Shown here piece by piece: positions 18,845-25,692 of a DNA stretch of 50,387 nt. Where the stretch lies: NCBI GenBank assembly GCA_009694085.1, contig SHVW01000006.1:1-50387 (forward strand). The letters are read 5' to 3'. Under the pieces are notes generated by a model. That model did no database searches. It was not told where the DNA came from and worked only from the letters and a program-made list of their open reading frames with translations. Within the stretch, counting starts at the first letter, position 1; every line of letters begins with the position of its first letter. The position numbers and the translations under genes were made by a program. Source of the stretch: Alphaproteobacteria bacterium (GTDB taxonomy: Bacteria > Pseudomonadota > Alphaproteobacteria > SHVW01).

Positions 18845-19662
18845 GACGATTCCTTCTTGGCATTGGGGAAGAAAAGCTGTTCGCCGCCGATTTTGTAAGT
18901 GGCGATGGCGGCCTGACCGCCAGGTGTGATCAGCCAATCGACGAAGGCCTGACCGTCGCGCGCTTTGACATGGGCGTGACGCGCCGGATTGACGGGGACG
19001 ACACCGTATTGATTGAACAGTCTGGTATCGCCTTCGACCAAGATCGTCAATCCCTGCCGGTTCTTGAAATTTGCCCAGGTCGCGCGGTCGGACACGACAT
19101 GGGCGTTCATGCCGGCCGCCGTGTTGAGCGTCGGCCCCATGCCCGAGCCGAGCGAGCGATACCAGCCCGTGCTTGCCGCCTTCGCGTCGATGCCGGCCGC
19201 CTTCCACAGGTCGAGTTCGGCCAGGTGCGTGCCGCTGTTGTCGCCGCGCGAAGCGAAGGGTGCCTTAGTCGCTGCAATCTTCGCCAATGCAGCGGCGATA
19301 TCGCGCCCATTCTTGATGCCGGCAGGATCGGCGGTTGGGCCGATCAGGACGAAGTCGTTATACATGACATCCAGGCGCTTCACGCCGAAGCCATCGGCGA
19401 CGAATTTTTCTTCCGAGGGCTTGTGGTGGACGAGCAACACGTCGGCGTCGCCGCGCTCGGCGAGCTTGATCGCCTGGCCCGTGCCCAGCGCCACCACGCG
19501 CACCTCGATGCCGGTCTTGGCCCGGAAGAGCGGCAGGATGTGGCCGAACAACCCGGAATCCTGGGTCGACGTGGTGGAGGCGACCGTGATGAAGCGGTCG
19601 GCGGCGGCGGTAGGCAGCGCAACAATGAGCAGGGCAGCGATCAGCAGGGTGCGTCGGACCAT
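18841..19662 (-). CDS. tupA: tungstate ABC transporter binding protein TupA
   Basis: A 273-residue periplasmic oxyanion-binding protein of the TupA type. The signal peptide ends near PTAAAD, directly followed by the diagnostic TTSTQDSG motif of tungstate binders. FASRGDNSGTHLAELDLWKAAG and the closing STGWYRSLGSGMG region match the family. TupA proteins bind tungstate very tightly and prefer it over molybdate, which is the main reason to suspect a tungsten formate dehydrogenase here. It follows tupC by nine bases. Confidence 0.9.
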   Translation of the reverse strand: MVRRTLLIAALLIVALPTAAADRFITVASTTSTQDSGLFGHILPLFRAKTGIEVRVVALGTGQAIKLAERGDADVLLVHHKPSEEKFVADGFGVKRLDVMYNDFVLIGPTADPAGIKNGRDIAAALAKIAATKAPFASRGDNSGTHLAELDLWKAAGIDAKAASTGWYRSLGSGMGPTLNTAAGMNAHVVSDRATWANFKNRQGLTILVEGDTRLFNQYGVVPVNPARHAHVKARDGQAFVDWLITPGGQAAIATYKIGGEQLFFPNAKKESS

Positions 19663-19671
19663 CGATCCCTC

Positions 19672-20391
19672 TCAGATCGGTAACAGTTCGCCACGCACGA
19701 AGGCTTGGGCCTCGCGCGTGCGCGGGCGGGCGAAGAATTCGTCGACCGGCGCGCGTTCGATCAGCCGACCCTGATGCAGGAACAGAATTTCGTCGGCCAT
19801 GCGCCGGGCCTGGCCGAGATCGTGGGTGGTCATGACGATCTTGGTGCCGGCGGCGTCCATGGCGTTGACGATCGCCTCGACCGCGCGCGTCGCGCCGGGA
19901 TCGAGGCTGGCGGTCGGTTCGTCCAGGAACACGATCTCGACCTGGAGCGCCCACACCCGCGCCAGCGCGAGGCGCTGCTGTTCGCCGATCGAGAGCACGC
20001 GGGCGGGCCGGTCGGCCAGGTCGGCGAGCCGGGTCTGCTCTAGCGCGTCGGCAATGCGCGCGCGCCGCTCCGCCGCCGCCACGCCGGCCAGCGCCAGCGC
20101 GTAATCCACATTGGCCGCGACCGAGCGGCGCAGCATGACCGGGCGCTGGAACACCATGGCTTGCCGCCGCTGCGCGCTGGCCGAGGCGGCACCTTGCCAG
20201 ACTATTCGGCCGGTCGTCGGCTGGATCAGCCCATGACACAGCCGCAGCGTCAGGCTCTTGCCCGCGCCGTTGGGCCCCAGGATGACCGTGCGCGGCCCCT
20301 CCTCGAACATGACATCGAGGTCATGGACCAACGTCTTGCCGCCGGCAGCGTAGCCGACGCGTTCGAGCCGGAGCGGCAAGATGCGGCTCAT
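19672..20391 (-). CDS. tupC: tungstate ABC transporter ATPase TupC
   Basis: A 239-residue ATPase. Walker A GPNGAGKS, signature LSIGEQQRLALARVWA, Walker B IVFLDEPTASLD and switch HDLGQAR are present. The signature reads SIGEQ where most transporters have SGGQ, a variation seen in tungstate transporters. ATG 20391 overlaps the tupB stop by four bases. The much longer open frame upstream is a shadow of tupB. Confidence 0.88.
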   Translation of the reverse strand: MSRILPLRLERVGYAAGGKTLVHDLDVMFEEGPRTVILGPNGAGKSLTLRLCHGLIQPTTGRIVWQGAASASAQRRQAMVFQRPVMLRRSVAANVDYALALAGVAAAERRARIADALEQTRLADLADRPARVLSIGEQQRLALARVWALQVEIVFLDEPTASLDPGATRAVEAIVNAMDAAGTKIVMTTHDLGQARRMADEILFLHQGRLIERAPVDEFFARPRTREAQAFVRGELLPI

Positions 20392-21086
20392 CCCTGGCGC
20401 TCGCGCAGCACGAGATTGATGGAGAAGGCGGTGGCGTTGATGGCGAGCGCCAGCGCGATCAGGATGATGCCGAGGCCCAGCGCGAGGGCCAGATCGCCCT
20501 TGCTGGTTTCCAGTGCGATCGCGGTCGTCATCACGCGCGTGACCTGGTCGATATTGCCGCCCACGATCATGACCGCGCCGACCTCGGCGATGGCGCGTCC
20601 GAAGCCGGCGAGTACGACGGTCAGGAGCGAGAACCGGCCGTCCCACAACAGCGTCCACAGCGCGCGGCCGGCCCCGGCGCCGAGCGAGCGCAATTGCTCC
20701 TCGTACTCCGCCCACATGTCCTCCACGAGCTGGCGCGCCAGCGCGGCGATCAGCGGCGCGATCAGAATGGCCTGGGCGATGATCATGGCGGTGGGCGTGA
20801 ACAGCAGCCCGAACACGCCAAACGGCCCCGCGCGCGACAGCAGGAGATAAACGATCAACCCGACCACAACAGGCGGCAGCCCCATCATGGCGTTGACGGC
20901 GATGACGATCGCGCGCCTTCCGGGAAAGCGGAACACGGCGAGCGCGGCACCCAAGGGCAGGCCGATGATTGCGGCAATCGCGACGGCGCTGAGGCTCACG
21001 CGCAGCGACAGCAGCACGATCCGGCCGAGATCGGCATCGAGGCCGAAGACGAGGGCGCTGGCGAAGGCGGCGGTGAGATCGGACAT
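20388..21086 (-). CDS. tupB: tungstate ABC transporter permease TupB
   Basis: A 232-residue permease with five to six helices. The segment MGLPPVVVGLIVYLLLSRAG and the EAA loop EEQLRSLGAGAGRALWTLLW are those of TupB/ModB-type permeases. It is the first gene of the leftward operon tupB-tupC-tupA-panE. It is divergent from fdhD over 159 bases that hold the paired TTGCGC-N3-GCGCAA sites. Confidence 0.9.
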   Translation of the reverse strand: MSDLTAAFASALVFGLDADLGRIVLLSLRVSLSAVAIAAIIGLPLGAALAVFRFPGRRAIVIAVNAMMGLPPVVVGLIVYLLLSRAGPFGVFGLLFTPTAMIIAQAILIAPLIAALARQLVEDMWAEYEEQLRSLGAGAGRALWTLLWDGRFSLLTVVLAGFGRAIAEVGAVMIVGGNIDQVTRVMTTAIALETSKGDLALALGLGIILIALALAINATAFSINLVLRERQG

Positions 21087-21191
21087 GGCGCGATGAAATC
21101 AACCGAACGCGCGGTGTGATGTCCATCGAGAACTGACGGGAATTCGGTTGGCGGCCGTTATTTTTTCGACTGATCTCGTTCGGCGCTTCTC

Positions 21192-21230
21192 TTGCGCGCT
21201 GCGCAAGGGCAATTCTTGCGCGATGCGCAA
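21192..21230. promoter_or_regulatory. paired TTGCGC-N3-GCGCAA operator-like sites
   Basis: Two copies of TTGCGC-N3-GCGCAA stand at 21192-21206 (spacer GCT) and 21216-21230 (spacer GAT), 24 bases centre to centre. Each 15-mer is a perfect inverted repeat and satisfies the T-N11-A pattern of LysR-type regulator boxes. The right copy ends 15 bases before the fdhD ATG and the left copy is about 105 bases ahead of tupB. So they could control either gene or both. The regulator is not in the window. Confidence 0.65.
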
Positions 21231-21245
21231 TGGAGATGATCGTCG

Positions 21246-22190
21246 ATGAGATGGATTGCGATCTTTCGGGCTCGCCCCCATATTCCTCCCATGCCCCTCG
21301 CACCCGCCGCCACCGACTTCCTCATCGCGCCCAACCCGGCCGATCCGCGGCTGTCCCAGCGCGTCGCCGGCACCGATCACGAGGGCAAGGCTATCGAGAC
21401 CTCGGTGCCGATGGAGCGGCCGTTGACGCTTTATCTCAACGGCCAGGAGATCGTCACCATGATGACGATCGGCGATTACCCGGATTGCCTGGCCGTGGGC
21501 TATCTGCTTAACCAGAACATGCTCAAGGCGGACGACGCGATCACCGCCATCGATTTCGACGCCGAGATCGACACCGTGGTGGTGCGCACGGCCGGGCGGA
21601 CCAATTTCGAGGACAAGCTGAAGAAGAAAACGCTGACCTCGGGCTGCGCCCAGGGCACCGCGTTCGGCGACCTCATGGAGAAGTTCGACGAGATCAAGCT
21701 GCCCGAGGACTCGCGGTTGAAGACGTCGTGGATCTACGCGCTGTCGAAGAAGATCAACACGACGCCGAGCCTTTATCTCGAGGCCGGCGCCATCCATGGC
21801 TGCGTGTTGTGCGAGGAGGACCGGCCGTTGATCTACATGGAGGATGTCGGCCGGCACAACGCGATCGACAAGATCGCGGGCTATATGTTCCTCAACCGCA
21901 TCCCGGCCCAGGGCAAGATTTTCTATACCACGGGGCGGCTGACCTCGGAGATGGTGATCAAGACGGTGCAGATGCGTATCCCGATCGTGATCTCGCGCTC
22001 CGGCTTCACGGCCTGGGGCGTCGAGCTGGCGCGCCAGGCCGGGCTCACCCTGATCGGGCGCGCCAAGGGCAAGCGTTTCATCGCGCTCTCGGGCCAGCAC
22101 CGCATTATCTACGACGCCGATCCCCACGCGGTGGCGGAGGAGGGCGTCCGCCACGCGCGCAAGGCCGGTGCGGACGACGATGGGAATTAG
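21246..22190 (+). CDS. fdhD: formate dehydrogenase accessory sulfurtransferase FdhD
   Basis: A 314-residue FdhD. It passes sulfur from a cysteine desulfurase to the molybdenum/tungsten cofactor so that formate dehydrogenase becomes active. Conserved stretches are CLAVGYLLNQNML, LTSGCAQGTAF, GAIHGCVLCEEDRPLIYMED with a CxxC pair, VGRHNAIDKIAGY and ISRSGFTAWGVELA. GGAG precedes ATG 21246 by ten bases; an in-frame ATG at 21291 would give MPLAPAATDF and is a credible alternative. It begins the rightward half of the locus, followed by mobA 21 bases later. Confidence 0.92.
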   Translation: MRWIAIFRARPHIPPMPLAPAATDFLIAPNPADPRLSQRVAGTDHEGKAIETSVPMERPLTLYLNGQEIVTMMTIGDYPDCLAVGYLLNQNMLKADDAITAIDFDAEIDTVVVRTAGRTNFEDKLKKKTLTSGCAQGTAFGDLMEKFDEIKLPEDSRLKTSWIYALSKKINTTPSLYLEAGAIHGCVLCEEDRPLIYMEDVGRHNAIDKIAGYMFLNRIPAQGKIFYTTGRLTSEMVIKTVQMRIPIVISRSGFTAWGVELARQAGLTLIGRAKGKRFIALSGQHRIIYDADPHAVAEEGVRHARKAGADDDGN

Positions 22191-22211
22191 CCGCCGCTTC
22201 GGCCGGCGGCC

Positions 22212-22847
22212 GTGATCGTCGCCGGCATTCTGCTCGCCGGCGGTCAGTCCAGGCGCATGGGCGGCGGCGACAAATGCCTGCGCCTGCTCGGCGGTCGCAC
22301 CATCCTTGCCCGCATCGTCGAGCGCGCCCAGCCCCAGGTGGCGGCGCTCGCCGTCAATGCCAATGGCGATGCCGCGCGTTTCGCCGATTACGGGCTTCCC
22401 GTGGTCGCCGATAGCGTCGCGGGCTTCGTCGGCCCCCTTGCCGGCGTGCTCGCCGGGTTGGATTGGGCGGCACTCGCCGTGCCCGCGGCCAGCCATGTCG
22501 CCAGCTTCGCCACGGATGCGCCGTTCCTGCCGCTCGATCTGGTCGCACGCCTGAGCGATGCCGTCGTCTCCGGCGCCGATCTGGCCTGTGCCGCGTCTGG
22601 TGGCCAGGCCCACCCCGTGTTCGGCCTGTGGCCGGTCCGCTTGCGCGAAGCACTGCGCCGCGCGCTCGTCGAGGACGAGATACGCAAGGTCGATGCATGG
22701 ACCGCGCGCTATCGGCTGGTCCAGGTCGGTTTTGCCGCCGAACCCGTCGATCCCTTCTTCAATACCAACAGGCCGGAGGATTTGGTTCAGGCGGAGCGGC
22801 TGCTGGCAAGGGAAATTGGGACCCCTCCGGCCAAATTCGCGACTTGA
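22212..22847 (+). CDS. mobA: molybdenum cofactor guanylyltransferase MobA
   Basis: A 211-residue enzyme that attaches GMP to molybdopterin to give the bis-MGD cofactor used by formate dehydrogenases. The nucleotidyltransferase signature LLAGGQSRRMGGGDKCL is at the N-terminus, then a divalent-metal motif in FATDAPFLPLD, and FNTNRPEDL near the end. It starts at GTG 22212. Position right after fdhD fits cofactor delivery to the enzyme encoded downstream. Confidence 0.9.
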   Translation: MIVAGILLAGGQSRRMGGGDKCLRLLGGRTILARIVERAQPQVAALAVNANGDAARFADYGLPVVADSVAGFVGPLAGVLAGLDWAALAVPAASHVASFATDAPFLPLDLVARLSDAVVSGADLACAASGGQAHPVFGLWPVRLREALRRALVEDEIRKVDAWTARYRLVQVGFAAEPVDPFFNTNRPEDLVQAERLLAREIGTPPAKFAT

Positions 22848-22940
22848 ATCAAATGCTAGTCAAACATGGCCCATGGCCATGGCTGATGGGAACTGCTAAA
22901 ATATTTCTGCCTTAAGCAACAATATCCCCTCGAGGGTAAA

Positions 22941-23309
22941 ATGCGATACGTCTTTATGGCCTTAGCCGTCTTGAGCGCGTTGATCGTCGGCGCGATCGAT
23001 TCCAGCCAAGCATTCGCCCAGAAGAAGGTTGAGGAATGCCGCGACGAGCGCCGCAAAGGCGGTCAGGGCCCGCTAGCAGGCCCAACAGATCTCATTTTTG
23101 TCCAGAACGAGGTTGCCGTTCCCGTCTACTACCGCGTCTGCAATTGGGAACACACGATGAAGCAGGCCGAGCTGCCCAAAGCCAATGCCGGCAAGTGCAT
23201 CCGCGTGCCGTTTCCGGCGACCTTCGAGAAGCTGCGCAGCATCTCGGTTGAAATATCGGTCAAGCTGGATGACCGGGATAAATGCAACGTCAACATCCCG
23301 ATCGGCTAA
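22941..23309 (+). CDS. small secreted protein, interrupted by an in-frame TAA
   Basis: A 122-residue protein with a signal peptide (cleavage near SQAFAQ) and four to five cysteines in the mature part (VEECRDERR, RVCNWEHT, GKCIRV, DKCNVNIP). No family is recognised. The frame ends in TAA at 23307-23309, yet the same frame continues with coding-like sequence (KIIVEGERERIKCRIAKHEE) to TGA 23376-23378. So the ancestral protein probably had about 145 residues, with one more cysteine. GAGGG stands upstream of the ATG. It lies between mobA and the DUF3305 gene. Confidence 0.55.
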   Translation: MRYVFMALAVLSALIVGAIDSSQAFAQKKVEECRDERRKGGQGPLAGPTDLIFVQNEVAVPVYYRVCNWEHTMKQAELPKANAGKCIRVPFPATFEKLRSISVEISVKLDDRDKCNVNIPIG

Positions 23310-23423
23310 AAAATCATCGTCGAAGGCGAGCGCGAGCGCATCAAATGCCGCATCGCCAAGCACGAAGAGGGAAAGTGAATCGAGATCCCTTAGTTTGTTT
23401 TAGCGGCTTAGACTTGAATGCCG

Positions 23424-23942
23424 ATGGCGTTCAGTGAGCACTTGCCTATCGGCATCGTCGTCGAGCGGCGCAAGCTAACCAATCCGTGGCAAGAATTCGG
23501 CTGGAGCACGGCCGCTGTCGTGCTCGATCCGCCGGAGAGCCTGGATTTCGGCAGATTGCTGGAGCAGGGCGAGGGCTGGGCGCGATTTTATGCCGGCCTC
23601 CTGCCGATCGAATTGCATCGCCGCCACACCGCTAGCTATCGCGACAATATGATGACCGGCCGGCCCCAGGTTTACGTGGTTCTGCGCAAGAGCGAGAGCG
23701 CCGGCGAACTCGCCTATCACCCCGTTCTTGCCACGATCGCACCGGACGAGGCCCAGATCTACCTCGACACGGGAGAAGACCTGGTCGACACCGTCGTCAT
23801 GCCCGAACCGGTTCAAGCCTGGGTCGATCGCTTCATCGACGCCCACCATGTCGAGGCGCCGGTCTATAAGCGTCAGCGCAAGCCTTACGATCCGCGCAAG
23901 GGCGGCATGCCTGGACAGGGGCCAGGGCGGGGTGGATCATGA
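23424..23942 (+). CDS. DUF3305 family protein
   Basis: A 172-residue cytoplasmic protein of the DUF3305 family, which is found almost only beside formate dehydrogenase genes. Hallmarks are the opening PIGIVVERRKLTNPWQEFGW and the middle region WARFYAGLLPIELHRRHTASY. ATG 23424 is preferred, with ATG 23418 two codons earlier also possible; neither has a clear ribosome site. Its function is not known; a role in assembly is inferred from constant neighbourhood. The stop overlaps the DUF3306 start by four bases. Confidence 0.8.
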   Translation: MAFSEHLPIGIVVERRKLTNPWQEFGWSTAAVVLDPPESLDFGRLLEQGEGWARFYAGLLPIELHRRHTASYRDNMMTGRPQVYVVLRKSESAGELAYHPVLATIAPDEAQIYLDTGEDLVDTVVMPEPVQAWVDRFIDAHHVEAPVYKRQRKPYDPRKGGMPGQGPGRGGS

Positions 23943-24499
23943 GCGAGGATGGCTTTCTCGGGCGATGGTCGCGCCTGAAGCGGGCGCAGGTGAAACCTGC
24001 GCCGCCGGCCGTTGCGGTCGAACCGGCACCGGTTCCCCACCTACCGGCAAAGTCTGACGAGGCCAATCCGCCAAAGCTGGCGATCCGGGCGGAGGATTTA
24101 CCGCCAATCGATGGCCTGACTATGAAGTCCGACATATCGGCTTTTCTTCAAGAGGGCGTGCCGGAAGATCTGAAAAACCTGGCGCTGCGGAAGATATGGG
24201 CGAGCGATCCGTTTCTGGCCAATCCCGATCCGTTGGACATCCATAACCTCGACTACACCATGCCCGTGCTGACCGAGGCGGTGAAGACTTTGTACCAGGT
24301 GGGTCGCGGCATGGTGCTACCCGAGGATGAAAAGAAGGCCCCGACTGCGCCCGGCGAATCGGAGGCGATGCCAGCGCCCGCCGCGGTGGCGACTGCCACG
24401 GAGCCTGTTGCCGAATTGCCGCCAATGGCGGTGCCCGAGGTTCCGATTTCGGTTGCCGTCGCACCTCTACCGGTGACAGACCCGGCAAAATCGGGCTGA
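23939..24499 (+). CDS. DUF3306 family protein
   Basis: A 186-residue protein of the DUF3306 family, partner of DUF3305 in fdh loci. The opening FLGRWSRLKRA and the central block DISAFLQEGVPEDLKNLALRKIW (residues about 64-86, helix-rich) followed by DPFLANPDPLDIHNLDYTM are characteristic. The C-terminal 60 residues are Ala/Pro-rich and look disordered. The start overlaps DUF3305 (ATGA). The next gene begins after a 127-base gap with operator-like palindromes, so a promoter may lie between. Confidence 0.8.
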   Translation: MSEDGFLGRWSRLKRAQVKPAPPAVAVEPAPVPHLPAKSDEANPPKLAIRAEDLPPIDGLTMKSDISAFLQEGVPEDLKNLALRKIWASDPFLANPDPLDIHNLDYTMPVLTEAVKTLYQVGRGMVLPEDEKKAPTAPGESEAMPAPAAVATATEPVAELPPMAVPEVPISVAVAPLPVTDPAKSG

Positions 24500-24572
24500 T
24501 TTCCGTTCATCCCGTGGCTATCGACAATGGCCACAGGAACTTTGTTATTTTTCTAAGCTTTAAGCCGTCTTG

Positions 24573-24591
24573 CAAGCCATGCATGGGGCTT
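24573..24591. promoter_or_regulatory. palindrome CAAGCC-N7/8-GGCTTG upstream of HTH-TorD
   Basis: CAAGCC and GGCTTG arms flank a core containing the 10-base palindrome CCATGCATGG. It lies about 35 bases before the HTH-TorD start codon in the only sizeable gap of the fdh run. No good sigma-70 promoter is visible, so I cannot say whether it overlaps one. Confidence 0.35.
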
Positions 24592-24596
24592 GACGC

Positions 24597-24614
24597 TGCA
24601 TCGCGCCCGATGCA
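24597..24614. promoter_or_regulatory. inverted repeat TGCATCG-N4-CGATGCA upstream of HTH-TorD
   Basis: A perfect 7-4-7 inverted repeat whose right arm ends 12 bases before ATG 24627. Its position would let a bound repressor block transcription or translation start. The downstream protein itself has a Cro/C1-type DNA-binding domain, so autoregulation is a natural guess but is not shown. Confidence 0.5.
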
Positions 24615-24626
24615 AGCTTGGCGGGT

Positions 24627-25424
24627 ATGAAACTTAAAGAATACTTTGCGAGGGAGGGAATGACGGCGTCGCAGTTTGCGGCACGCATCGGTCGTGCCGT
24701 GTCGACCGTAACCCGCCTCGCCAATGGCGAAACCGTCCCGGAACCAGAAACCATTGCCAAGATCGTCGAGGCAACGGGCGGTGCCGTGCAGCCCAATGAT
24801 TTTTTCCTGACCCAATCGCCGCTACAAGCAGCCGACAATGCCGACGTGGCCGAGGAAGACTTGTTGCGCGCCCAGTGCTATCGCCTGCTGGCGCGACTAT
24901 TGGCGAGCCCACCCGATGGCGAGACGCTGGGTGTGGTCCGCGCGCTCCAAGGCGACGGCTCGCCCTTCGGTCAGACGTTGAATGCGTTGGCCGCGGTCGC
25001 GCGACAGACTGGCGCCGAAGCGGCGGCGGAAGAATTCCATGCCCTGTTCATCGGCATGCCCCAGGGCGAGTTGACGCCCTTCAGTTCCTATTACCTCACC
25101 GGCTTCCTGCACGAAAAACCGCTGGCGGCGTTGCGCGGCGATCTGGCGCGGTTGGGCCTGGCGGGTGCGGCGGATAGCCATCAATCGGAAGACCACATGG
25201 CCGCGCTGTGCGAGGCGATGGCGTGCCTGATCACCGGGGCCTATGGCCGGCCGGTCGATCTGGCTGCCCAACGCCGCTTTTTCGACGCCCATCTCGGCTC
25301 ATGGGCTCACCGCTTCTTCCAGGATTTGGAGGGCGCGAAATCGGCCGTTTTCTTCATGCCGGTCGGCCGCCTGGGCCGGCTGTTCATGGACGTGGAAACG
25401 CAGGCATTCGACATGGCGGCTTAA
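24627..25424 (+). CDS. helix-turn-helix / TorD chaperone fusion
   Basis: A 265-residue protein with two parts. Residues 1-62 form a Cro/C1-type DNA-binding domain (helix-turn-helix around ASQFAARIGRAVSTVTRLAN, residues 14-33). Residues 75-265 form a TorD-family molybdoenzyme chaperone (LLRAQCYRLLARLL, EEFHALFIG, PFSSYYLTGFLHEKP, SEDHMAALCEAM). TorD proteins bind the signal peptide and apo-form of their enzyme until cofactor is loaded, and are normally about 200 residues without an HTH. ATG 24627 has only a weak GGCGGG upstream; a TTG three codons earlier is less likely. The Tat-target gene follows after 40 bases. It may combine assembly checkpoint and regulator, an inference. Confidence 0.85.
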   Translation: MKLKEYFAREGMTASQFAARIGRAVSTVTRLANGETVPEPETIAKIVEATGGAVQPNDFFLTQSPLQAADNADVAEEDLLRAQCYRLLARLLASPPDGETLGVVRALQGDGSPFGQTLNALAAVARQTGAEAAAEEFHALFIGMPQGELTPFSSYYLTGFLHEKPLAALRGDLARLGLAGAADSHQSEDHMAALCEAMACLITGAYGRPVDLAAQRRFFDAHLGSWAHRFFQDLEGAKSAVFFMPVGRLGRLFMDVETQAFDMAA

Positions 25425-25464
25425 GGCTGCCAGGTCGCGTCGTTTTGGATAGGGAGATTGACCC

Positions 25465-25665
25465 ATGCAGGACAAACCGAAATCGAAACAGATCGCGCGC
25501 CGCGCGTTCTTTCGCACAGCCACGGTCGGCGCGACGGCAGCCGGCGTGGCCGCCCTTGGACTGAGCGCGCCCAAGGCCCAGGCCCAACCGGGCACGGAAG
25601 GTTCTTCGGCGGGCTACCGCGAGACCGACCACGTCAAGCGCGTTTACGCGCTGTCGCGCTTCTAG
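25465..25665 (+). CDS. formate dehydrogenase region Tat-target small protein
   Basis: A 66-residue protein of the 'formate dehydrogenase region TAT target' family (TIGR02811 type). A twin-arginine motif is at residues 12-13 (IARRAFFRTAT), then an alanine-rich hydrophobic stretch to about residue 40 (APKAQAQ), and a short tail ending in YRETDHVKRVYALSRF, which is the conserved end. It is exported folded, or escorts the catalytic subunit; its role is not established. It sits directly before the catalytic subunit gene. Confidence 0.85.
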   Translation: MQDKPKSKQIARRAFFRTATVGATAAGVAALGLSAPKAQAQPGTEGSSAGYRETDHVKRVYALSRF

Positions 25666-25692
25666 CGTCATTCGAGAGCAAGGAGACATCTG

